Part shown: piece by piece, positions 1 to 5,922 of the stretch | How the letters are laid out: every line of letters begins with the position of its first letter | Position numbering within the stretch: the stretch's first letter is position 1 | Assembly: GCA_004376785.1 (NCBI GenBank) | Contig: SOIY01000334.1 | Span: 1 to 7,376, forward strand | Direction of reading: 5' to 3' | DNA from: Candidatus Stahliibacteriota bacterium | Lineage (GTDB): Bacteria > Hydrothermota > Tepidihabitantia > SM23-42 | DNA length: 7,376 nt | The notes under the pieces: generated by a model | The model's input: the letters and a program-made list of their open reading frames with translations, nothing else | Database searches by the model: none | Told to the model about the DNA's origin: nothing | Position numbers and translations under genes: made by a program

Positions 1-7
1 CCTTCAT
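1..7 (-). CDS. Start of a further operon gene, cut by the window edge
   Basis: An ATG at 7-5 overlaps the large-subunit stop as ATGA, the same arrangement seen at other junctions in this operon, and GAGGAG (22-17) stands 9 bases before it. Only two codons and one base are visible, so the product cannot be read. In Ech operons the gene after the large subunit encodes the two-cluster NuoI/EchF ferredoxin, which is the leading guess. No terminator separates it from the genes in the window. Confidence 0.45.
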
Positions 8-105
8 TTCCCATATCTCCTCTTAATCTTTTCGGTCTTTTCCCAGGATAGTTTCAATAGGTCCTGCCCGGAATATTTCTTTTTTCCATTTTCGTATACA
101 AACGT
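4..105 (-). other. Predicted C-terminal propeptide of the hydrogenase large subunit
   Basis: The 33 codons after the DPCYCCTER motif, plus stop, encode a Lys/Arg-rich segment (TFVYENGKK at its start, KIKRRYGK at its end). In the HycE/HycI pair the protease cuts after the Arg in this position, and a HycI-type protease gene heads this operon. The motif and tail are seen; the exact cut site is inferred from the family. Confidence 0.65.
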
Positions 106-1179
106 TCTCTCTGTACAACAATAGCACGGATCAACTGCTGCCAATACTAATGCAGCATCAGCAATTGAATAACCTTTTACTGCAACTACATTTGAAGCAA
201 CATTCATAAAACTCGGTGCCCTTACCTTATGCCTTACCGGCATGTTTGACCCATCAGAGCGCACATAATGGAAAACCTCGCCGCGCGGAGCCTCATGCCT
301 ACCAATACCCTCGCCTGGTGGAATTTCATCTACCCTTGTTTCTATAGGGCCATCAGGCATATTCTTTAAGCACTGCCTCACAATCTTTATCGATTCATCG
401 CATTCTATCAACCTGACCTTTGCTTTAGCCAGTACATCTCCCTCTTCAAATACAATCATATTCCAATCAACCTTATCATAGGCATCATATGGATCATCCT
501 TTCTTACATCGCATGCATAGCCTGAGCCACGTGCTGTAGGGCCAGTTACTGCATAAGCAATGGCATCTTGTTTTGATAATATCCCAACATTTTCAAGCCT
601 TGCCCTTATTACAGGATCATCCAATATTGCATTTGTAAACATGGCATTCTTTTTCTCAAGTAGATCGAGGTATTTCTCAATCTTTGGATAGTCCTCTGGC
701 AGTATGTCTCTTCGTGCACCACCAATCTTATTTATAGCATAATGGTTACGGTTACCCATTATTAATTCAAATAAATCAAGCAAAGGTTCACGATAACGCC
801 ATACCCACATCCATACCGTATTATATCCAATAAAATGGCCAGCCAAACCAAGCCACAGATAATGGGAATGAATGCGTTCTAATTCACCAATTATTGTCCG
901 TATATACTGAGCACGCGGCGGCGCAGTTATATGAGCACAATCCTCAACTGCCAAAACATAAGCATAGGGGTGGGAATCTGAGCAGATTCCACAAATTCTT
1001 TCAACCAAAAATGGAACTTGATCCCAAGTTAATGTCTGCGAGATAAATTCGTGCCCGCGATGATTATAGCCAATATTAATTTCTAAATCAACAACCTTTT
1101 CACCTTCAACAATCAATTTAAAAAACTCAGGTTCTTCTTGTAATGGGTGATATGGACCAATCGGAACTATTCTTCTCAA
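4..1179 (-). CDS. echE: Group 4 [NiFe] hydrogenase large (catalytic) subunit, NuoD/EchE/CooH family
   Basis: Holds the Ni-Fe active site that interconverts H2 with protons and electrons. Numbered from the start chosen here (391 residues), the N-terminal nickel motif is ERICGICSDSH with C63, C66 and H70, and the C-terminal one is DPCYCCTER with C352 and C355. All four metal ligands are present, so this is a true hydrogenase and not a NuoD of complex I. Further family blocks are RHEAPRGEVFHYV and RHKVRAPSFMN. After TER a 33-residue basic tail remains; HycE of E. coli is cut after the corresponding Arg, so cleavage after Arg358 is predicted. I chose the TTG at 1179 because GGGAGG lies 4 bases upstream, it overlaps the preceding stop as TTGA, and the protein then begins MRRIVPIGPYHP, normal for the family. 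An in-frame TTG at 1191 would add four residues and overlaps that same GGGAGG. Confidence 0.95.
   Translation of the reverse strand: MRRIVPIGPYHPLQEEPEFFKLIVEGEKVVDLEINIGYNHRGHEFISQTLTWDQVPFLVERICGICSDSHPYAYVLAVEDCAHITAPPRAQYIRTIIGELERIHSHYLWLGLAGHFIGYNTVWMWVWRYREPLLDLFELIMGNRNHYAINKIGGARRDILPEDYPKIEKYLDLLEKKNAMFTNAILDDPVIRARLENVGILSKQDAIAYAVTGPTARGSGYACDVRKDDPYDAYDKVDWNMIVFEEGDVLAKAKVRLIECDESIKIVRQCLKNMPDGPIETRVDEIPPGEGIGRHEAPRGEVFHYVRSDGSNMPVRHKVRAPSFMNVASNVVAVKGYSIADAALVLAAVDPCYCCTERTFVYENGKKKYSGQDLLKLSWEKTEKIKRRYGK
17..22 (-). promoter_or_regulatory. Ribosome binding site for the gene leaving the left edge
   Basis: GAGGAG on the minus strand, 9 bases before an ATG that overlaps the large-subunit stop codon. 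It lies inside the 3' end of the large-subunit gene and is the main evidence that the operon continues beyond the window. Confidence 0.5.
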
Positions 1180-1664
1180 GATTCCTCCCAAAGTTTCTTC
1201 TTAATCTTAATATTCTTATGTTCATCAGCATAATCACGACGCAGAGGATACAGGTCAGCAGGCCAGGTTTCAGCAGTTAATAGCGGAACAAGATTAGGAT
1301 GTCCAATAAAATCAACACCTAATAATTCGTGAATCTCTCTTTCAATCCAGTCAGTCGCTGGCAAAAGCGTAGTCATACTCTTTATTTTCAAATCATCCTT
1401 TGGTACTAATACTTTTATATTATAATAGGTTCCTGCCTCATCATGAGAAAAATGATAAATAATCTCAATACCATCACGAGTATCAATACCAGTGGCAATT
1501 GAAAATCTGAAACCTTTTTCCTTATATAAAAATTCAAAAAAATCATATACTTTTTCCCTTGAAATACTTATATAGATTCTACGGGGTGAATGAATCTTTA
1601 TTATAACCTCTGGAAATTTTGCACTAATTTCATCTAAAATCTTTTTTGAATATTCTTTTTTCAT
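1176..1664 (-). CDS. echD: Group 4 hydrogenase NuoC/EchD-like subunit
   Basis: Accessory subunit packed against the large subunit, homologous to the 30-kDa NuoC subunit of complex I and to the N-terminal part of HycE. The signature WIEREIHELLGVDFIGHPN (106-124) and YPLRRDY (139-145) are intact. The N-terminal 100 residues are diverged, as usual for the Ech branch. There are no cysteines, so no cofactor is expected. At 162 residues it is a separate gene rather than fused to the large subunit, as in Ech and Coo and unlike E. coli HycE. AGAGGT lies just before the ATG, and the upstream stop overlaps it by one base. The end overlaps the large-subunit start as TTGA, which suggests translational coupling of the two partner proteins. 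Confidence 0.92.
   Translation of the reverse strand: MKKEYSKKILDEISAKFPEVIIKIHSPRRIYISISREKVYDFFEFLYKEKGFRFSIATGIDTRDGIEIIYHFSHDEAGTYYNIKVLVPKDDLKIKSMTTLLPATDWIEREIHELLGVDFIGHPNLVPLLTAETWPADLYPLRRDYADEHKNIKIKKKLWEES
1184..1189 (-). promoter_or_regulatory. Ribosome binding site that decides the large-subunit start
   Basis: GGGAGG on the minus strand ends 4 bases before the TTG at 1179-1177. The alternative TTG at 1191-1189 overlaps this site and has only a weak AAGAAG upstream, so the downstream TTG is the better start. The site lies inside the end of the NuoC-like gene. Confidence 0.7.
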
Positions 1665-2080
1665 TATAACCTCTTTAATGCCTTAACTATCCCCATAATC
1701 ATTGATTCAGGTTTTGGTGGACATCCAGGTATATAAACATCAACCGGCATGTGCTTATCATAAGGACCTACTACATTATATGAAGGTGTAAATATATTCT
1801 GGGAACAAGCGCATGTGCCAATAGCAATAACAAGACATGGCTTTGGTGTCTGTTCATAAACCCTCAAGACCCTTGGTAAAGTTTTACGGTTTATAACCCC
1901 GGTTACTAACAAAGCATCAGCATGTCTTGGCGAACCAACAAGAACAATACCAAAACGTTCAACATCCCAACGTGGAGTAATTAGGTCCAATATTTCAATA
2001 TCACAATTATTACACGGCGCCGCAGCAAGGTGAAAAACCCAGGGTGATTTTTTTAGTCCCCAGAGCCTAGCATTTCCCAT
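1664..2080 (-). CDS. echC: Group 4 [NiFe] hydrogenase small subunit, NuoB/EchC family
   Basis: Carries the proximal [4Fe-4S] cluster that passes electrons to or from the Ni-Fe centre, equivalent to cluster N2 of complex I. The likely ligands are C23 and C26 in APCNNCDIE, C90 in IGTCAC and C120 in YIPGCPPKPE; C92 is an additional cysteine beside the third ligand. Other conserved stretches are TPRWDVERFG (35-44), GSPRHADALLVTG (49-61) and PVDVYIPGCPP (112-122). At 138 residues it is the short, single-cluster form typical of group 4 enzymes, with no signal peptide and none of the extra cluster domain of periplasmic small subunits. GAGGAGA precedes the ATG, 11 bases after the stop of the membrane subunit. 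Its stop overlaps the next start by one base (TAATG). Confidence 0.94.
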   Translation of the reverse strand: MGNARLWGLKKSPWVFHLAAAPCNNCDIEILDLITPRWDVERFGIVLVGSPRHADALLVTGVINRKTLPRVLRVYEQTPKPCLVIAIGTCACSQNIFTPSYNVVGPYDKHMPVDVYIPGCPPKPESMIMGIVKALKRL

Positions 2081-2091
2081 ATTCTTCTCCT

Positions 2092-3012
2092 CTACAACCC
2101 ATAAAATGCTAAAACCAACCCAATAATTGATAATGCGCCAATACCTATCCAGAAGAACTTTAATGCCTGGTCAATTCGCAGTCTTGGATTAGTATTTTTT
2201 ACAAGGATAATTAGCACTACTATTAATAACAATTTTAAGATTGCCCACCAGTTGGCAAAACCACCCCATAACACTGAGATCAAAAATAGCGGCAAGAGTA
2301 AAAGCATCATTGCCCTGGTCATTTTATATATAGCCAGAGTTACACCTGAATATTCAATATATGGTCCTGCCATTATTTCCTGTTCTGCCTCAGGAATATC
2401 AAATGGCACAAAACTCAATTTTGCCTGAATACACAAAAATATGACCACACCCGCAATCACCCCAGAGATCGAATATAAAAAAGGACCTTGAGCTTGCTGG
2501 GCAAGAATAATTTCACCAAATTTTACACTTCCTCCTGCCTTTATGATGATACTTACTAATGCAATCAAAAATGGCAATTCATAGGCAAAATACTGGGTCA
2601 TTTCTCTTGATGCTCCAACACTTGCCAGAGGATTTTTAGAAGCAGATCCACCAATAATAATACCGATTGGAGGCAATGCAAGAAGATATATGATAACGAT
2701 CAAATCTCCTACAAATGAACCTGATGGATTGAAATTCATGTTAAACAGCATCACAGCAAAAATTGACATTCCTATAAGACCAAGAAGTGGACCCAAAAGA
2801 AATAGTGTTTTCGAACTGCCCTCTGGGATTATTGTCTCCTTTAATAACAACTTTAAAAAATCGGCATAGGGTTGGAACCATGGTGGACCCACTCTCCAGT
2901 GAATTCGTGCTGTAACCTTACGATCGATCCAGGTCAGGAAAAGACCAACCACTGCGGTGAAAATAAAACCAGGAAAAATAACATATGAAAAAAGAATTCT
3001 CACTATATTCAT
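2092..3012 (-). CDS. echB: Group 4 hydrogenase membrane subunit, NuoH/EchB/HycD family
   Basis: Integral membrane anchor of the hydrogenase, homologous to complex I subunit NuoH. Its 306 residues contain about eight hydrophobic helices (roughly 7-27, 70-90, 102-121, 142-159, 179-197, 233-250, 256-272 and 285-304). Family motifs are intact: DRKVTARIHWRVGPPWFQP (30-48), SREMTQYFAYELP (135-147), the cytoplasmic loop VPFDIPEAEQEI (202-213) with EYSG (220-223), and NPRLRIDQ (275-282). The acidic loop residues Glu208, Glu210 and Glu212 match those lining the ion/quinone channel in complex I, so a part in ion translocation is possible. An AGGAGA site precedes the ATG, which overlaps the previous stop by 4 bases. 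It is the only membrane protein in the window; no NuoL/HyfB-type antiporter-like subunit accompanies it. The Ech-style symbol reflects gene order; HycD or HyfC would fit equally. Confidence 0.92.
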   Translation of the reverse strand: MNIVRILFSYVIFPGFIFTAVVGLFLTWIDRKVTARIHWRVGPPWFQPYADFLKLLLKETIIPEGSSKTLFLLGPLLGLIGMSIFAVMLFNMNFNPSGSFVGDLIVIIYLLALPPIGIIIGGSASKNPLASVGASREMTQYFAYELPFLIALVSIIIKAGGSVKFGEIILAQQAQGPFLYSISGVIAGVVIFLCIQAKLSFVPFDIPEAEQEIMAGPYIEYSGVTLAIYKMTRAMMLLLLPLFLISVLWGGFANWWAILKLLLIVVLIILVKNTNPRLRIDQALKFFWIGIGALSIIGLVLAFYGL

Positions 3013-3479
3013 GCCTTTCTCCTGAAAAATGCATTTTTGGAAACCATTCTCATACCAATCTCATGCTTTTCAATATCTTCGTCACTTAAGAACTGAAGAG
3101 CCCCAGAAGAACATGCTGCTACACATCGAGGGCCATCTTCCCGATCATTACATAAATTACATTTTTGAGAAACATGCCTGATGAGTGGTGCATCAATAAC
3201 ACCAAATGGACAGGCATATGCACAACTCTTACAACCAATACAAATAAGTGATGATCTGATCACCAAACCGGTCTCCTCATCCCTTTTTATCGCATCAACA
3301 GGGCAGGCTGCAACGCATAAAGGGTCTTTACAATGTTTGCACGCAAGCGGTAGATAAGCCTCACCGACAATGTCGCCGTGCCTGATGCGTGCTTCACCTT
3401 TGTGAGCTGCTTTACAAGCCGCCTCACAGGACCGACATCCGCAACATAAATCAAGGTCTAAAACTATCCTTTTCGCCAT
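3009..3479 (-). CDS. Four-cluster polyferredoxin subunit (HycB/HydN/CooF-like)
   Basis: Electron-wire protein with 16 cysteines arranged for four [4Fe-4S] clusters: C12/C15/C18/C22; C47/C50/C55/C59; C80/C83/C86/C90; and C107/C110/C119/C123. C13 is an extra cysteine. The spacing (C-x2-C-x4-C-x3-C for the second, C-x2-C-x8-C-x3-C for the fourth) is that of the HycB/CooF/DmsB-type family, and 156 residues is a normal length. No signal peptide or membrane segment is visible, so it should lie on the cytoplasmic face. HycB links the molybdopterin subunit to the membrane hydrogenase in formate hydrogenlyase, and this gene sits exactly between those two parts here, so the same bridging role is inferred. 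A strong GAGGTGGAG site precedes the ATG. The end overlaps the membrane-subunit start as ATGA. The family is firm; the partners are inferred from gene order. Confidence 0.9.
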   Translation of the reverse strand: MAKRIVLDLDLCCGCRSCEAACKAAHKGEARIRHGDIVGEAYLPLACKHCKDPLCVAACPVDAIKRDEETGLVIRSSLICIGCKSCAYACPFGVIDAPLIRHVSQKCNLCNDREDGPRCVAACSSGALQFLSDEDIEKHEIGMRMVSKNAFFRRKA

Positions 3480-5044
3480 ATCTCCACCTCAGTTGGGATA
3501 AAATTAACAATGTTATTATCGATCTCAAAATCGAAAAGGCCTTTCACTTCTGGTGTTTCTGCTGGTACTGCAACAATGCCTTTTTCCACATCCTTAGTCA
3601 GTTTTGCAGCAAGATCAACTTTTCCATGCTTTGATTTAATAGATATGATATCATTTTGTTTAATGCCCAATTCTTTAGCATCATGGGGATTCAATTTTAA
3701 TATCTCATTCTCAAAAAATCCAAGAAAATTATAGGCAATCTTCTCACCAATTAACTTAAGAGTCTTTTTCTTTTTGGGTGCTGTACATCTCTCAATAAGC
3801 TTTTTAACTCTCTCTTTAATGTTTAGCTTGAGTTCAGGCATGTCTATGTCTAATCGTTTACCTTTTCCAGAGACCTCTTGCAATAATGCAAGTATTTCAC
3901 TAATAGTTTTAGCACCACTCGATGGTTTAATATTACCATCCAATTTCTTCTTACCAAAATTGGTAAGTATTGTACCTTGTTTTTCAATGTTTAAAGCCAC
4001 AGGAATTGTTGTGTATTCATTATATTTTATTGTCGAAGTAGAATATATATTTAATGCCTTTAGATTCTTTGCAACCTGGGGATAATAAAAAGGAAACAAT
4101 TCACCAAAATTAATAAGATGCTTTATCTTCTTCTTTTTGACAAGATTCATAATCGAACCAAAGTACTGATTACCTTCAAATCCGGCAAACTCAACAAGGG
4201 GAACAACCTTTTTGCCACTGAATGTACTTAATTTAGCAAGACTTCGGGTCAAAAGCAGAGAATCATATGTATGTGCAAAAGGTAAACTTACAATGATAAG
4301 ACCATTTTCAGCTTGTTTAAAACTTTTGGAAATCTCTTTAATTTTTGATTCAGGAATACCAGTAATTGCTGCAATATCAATATTCCCCATACTCTCCTGA
4401 GCAAGGCCGTATAGTAAAATAGGCTCAGTACCAACTGTGCCTTTCAAAAAATCGTTTGCAAAACCAGCTGTATGCGAGTTGATCGTATCGATTACGACCA
4501 ATCTATTTTTCCAGTCACGTAATTTCCAATTGATAAGCGCCTTAGAAATCATTGGCGCCTGGCTGAACGGATCGCCCAGCACAATAATCATTTTGGCATT
4601 GTCAATTTCATCAAGTGAAAAAGGTTTATTTAAAAATTTCTTTAAAAATCTTTCAGGTTCAAAATAGGTAGAGGCAATATTCTCTATACCTGTTTTATCA
4701 CAAAAACTTATTATTGATTCATATTCTTCTATAGTGAGATTTCTATCAAATGTAACAGCGACATTTTTCGGGTTGTCCAATATTTTTTTCAAATCTTTTG
4801 TAAGTTTTGACCATTCCAGCACCTTGCTATCTTTCATGGGCATGGATAAACGCTTTGGGTGATTTAGATATAACGCAGCCGCACTTCCCCTCGGGCACAA
4901 TCTGCCTTTACTACTGCCTTCCTTAATATACTCAACCCCTTTTATACCGAAATCATTAAAGACCACACCAAGGTCACATCCAAAACTACAGAATGGACAT
5001 ACAGTCTTTTTAACAGTAGTAAACATCGGATCAATTTTTTTCAT
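3464..5044 (-). CDS. Molybdopterin-oxidoreductase-fold subunit (FdhA/FwdB/NuoG-related), probably without formate dehydrogenase activity
   Basis: The N-terminus has the [4Fe-4S] domain of the bis-MGD Mo/W family: C16-x2-C19-x3-C23 and C50 in GRLCPRG. A central Rossmann-like region follows, with VLGDPFSQAPMISKALINW (155-173), VVIDTINSHTAGFANDFL (183-200) and a GT-type motif after it. The last 100 or so residues form the pterin-dinucleotide-binding barrel (LNPHDAKELGIKQNDIISIK, then VEIWRKG at the end). At 526 residues it is shorter than formate dehydrogenase alpha subunits (about 700 or more). Where those have a catalytic Cys or Sec with a following His, this protein reads NIASTYFEPERFL (122-134), with no Cys and no in-frame TGA. 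The stretch GDPFSQAP resembles the matching region of NuoG in complex I. I infer a structural and electron-relay subunit; a different Mo/W activity cannot be excluded. The start overlaps the preceding stop as ATGA and has GAGGAG 8 bases upstream; the end overlaps the next gene by 16 bases. Confidence 0.8.
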   Translation of the reverse strand: MKKIDPMFTTVKKTVCPFCSFGCDLGVVFNDFGIKGVEYIKEGSSKGRLCPRGSAAALYLNHPKRLSMPMKDSKVLEWSKLTKDLKKILDNPKNVAVTFDRNLTIEEYESIISFCDKTGIENIASTYFEPERFLKKFLNKPFSLDEIDNAKMIIVLGDPFSQAPMISKALINWKLRDWKNRLVVIDTINSHTAGFANDFLKGTVGTEPILLYGLAQESMGNIDIAAITGIPESKIKEISKSFKQAENGLIIVSLPFAHTYDSLLLTRSLAKLSTFSGKKVVPLVEFAGFEGNQYFGSIMNLVKKKKIKHLINFGELFPFYYPQVAKNLKALNIYSTSTIKYNEYTTIPVALNIEKQGTILTNFGKKKLDGNIKPSSGAKTISEILALLQEVSGKGKRLDIDMPELKLNIKERVKKLIERCTAPKKKKTLKLIGEKIAYNFLGFFENEILKLNPHDAKELGIKQNDIISIKSKHGKVDLAAKLTKDVEKGIVAVPAETPEVKGLFDFEIDNNIVNFIPTEVEIWRKG

Positions 5045-5922
5045 ATAAACGGCTCCTCAATATCCTTGACATTTTCCCATGTAAGAACTGGACCATCTTT
5101 ACACACATAAATCTCCCCCAGCCGGCAGTGATTACATTTGCCAAAACCACAAGACATATTACTCTCCATAGATAAATATATGTTGCTGTGTGTGAATCCT
5201 GCCTCAATAAGACGCTTGGTTGCAAACTTCAACATTATTGGCGGTCCACAAACAATAGTAGGCGAACTTTTTACATTTACCGGAATTTGCTCAAGAAGAA
5301 CTGTTACCACCCCTACAGTTTCTTTCCATGATTCATCGCCAACATCAACAGTCAAAGCAATATCAACACCATTAATCTTTTGCCAATCCGGGATTAATCT
5401 TCTATATACTATATCATCTGGTGTACGTGCACCATACCTGATATAGATTTTCTTGTAATCCTTAATATTATGCAAGAGTGCCAAAAATAGAGAACGGAGC
5501 GGCGCAAAACCCACACCACCACCAACAATATAGATCTCTTTGCCTTTAAAATCTTTTAATGGATAAGGTTTTCCAAATGGACCCCTGACACCTACGAGGT
5601 CTCCCTCCTTCAAATTGAACAAGGCAGTAGTTACCCTGCCTACCTGCATAATAGTGAATTCCATATTCTTTGCATAGGGAGAAGATGAAGGAGTAAATGG
5701 TGCCTCACCAACACCGGGCACAGTTAACTCAGCAAACTGACCTGCCTCAAATTTTATTGGCATACCATCAAGTATGAATGTTGTGATATTAGAGGTCTCA
5801 GGTATTATTTCTTTTATCTTTATGGGAATTGAATAGTATGGATTTACCCCGTTAGAAAGCCCCTTCCTTTGGCTTTGGTCTAACACCTTGTCCGAGTTTT
5901 TAACGGGGTTTACAGATTCCAT
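5041..5922 (-). CDS. hydG: HydG-like FAD/NAD(P)-binding reductase with [2Fe-2S] (sulfhydrogenase gamma / AsrB-like)
   Basis: Flavoprotein of the ferredoxin-NADP reductase superfamily that moves electrons between NAD(P)H and the HydB-like partner. With the start chosen here it has 293 residues. FAD region: GEAPFTPSSSP (72-82) and the loop around VRGPFGKPYP (112-121). NAD(P) region: YIVGGGVGFAPLRSL (131-145), YGARTPDDIVYR (163-174) and CGPPIM (225-230). C-terminal [2Fe-2S] motif: C258-x4-C263-x2-C266-x7-C274, followed by the family ending KDGPVLTWEN. The ATG at 5922 is preferred because AAGGGAGA stands 4 bases before it; an in-frame ATG at 5985 would overlap the upstream gene by 76 bases. Residues 6-27 come from a palindromic insertion; without it the protein would begin MESVNPYYSIPIK, normal for the family. 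The end overlaps the next start as ATGA. The symbol follows the sulfhydrogenase gamma subunit and is unrelated to the radical-SAM HydG of [FeFe] hydrogenases. Confidence 0.9.
   Translation of the reverse strand: MESVNPVKNSDKVLDQSQRKGLSNGVNPYYSIPIKIKEIIPETSNITTFILDGMPIKFEAGQFAELTVPGVGEAPFTPSSSPYAKNMEFTIMQVGRVTTALFNLKEGDLVGVRGPFGKPYPLKDFKGKEIYIVGGGVGFAPLRSLFLALLHNIKDYKKIYIRYGARTPDDIVYRRLIPDWQKINGVDIALTVDVGDESWKETVGVVTVLLEQIPVNVKSSPTIVCGPPIMLKFATKRLIEAGFTHSNIYLSMESNMSCGFGKCNHCRLGEIYVCKDGPVLTWENVKDIEEPFI
5843..5912 (-). repeat. 62-bp palindromic insertion element with 4-bp flanking direct repeats, inside a coding region
   Basis: On the plus strand TTTA (5843-5846) is followed by CCCCGTTA (5847-5854); 46 bases later TAACGGGG (5901-5908) is followed by a second TTTA (5909-5912). 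So an element of 62 bp has perfect 8-bp inverted ends and 4-bp direct repeats on both sides, as expected of a target-site duplication. Inside it, AAAGCC (5856-5861) pairs with GGCTTT (5871-5876), and GTTAG (5851-5855) with CTAAC (5880-5884). Element plus one TTTA is 66 bp, exactly 22 codons. Deleting it joins MESVNP directly to YYSIPIK, a normal beginning for the HydG family. The stop codon of the HydB-like gene lies in the outer TTTA copy and is unaffected. It is too short to encode a transposase and is presumably mobilised in trans. The symmetry is seen directly; the insertion history is inferred. Confidence 0.75.

Noticed and set aside
1664..1685. TATAAT overlapping the start of the NuoC-like gene as a promoter
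   Set aside because: The hexamer is made from the ribosome-binding region and the start codon itself, and no acceptable -35 box lies 16-18 bases upstream.
3389..5446. Plus-strand open frames at 3389-3634, 3510-3734, 3774-4085, 4212-4400, 4437-4667 and 5138-5446
   Set aside because: They lie antisense within minus-strand genes that have strong family motifs, and their translations show no recognisable domain.
5847..5908. The hairpins in the HydG-like gene as an intrinsic terminator
   Set aside because: No T run follows the stem on the minus strand (the sequence continues TAAATCC), and the coding frame stays open through it.
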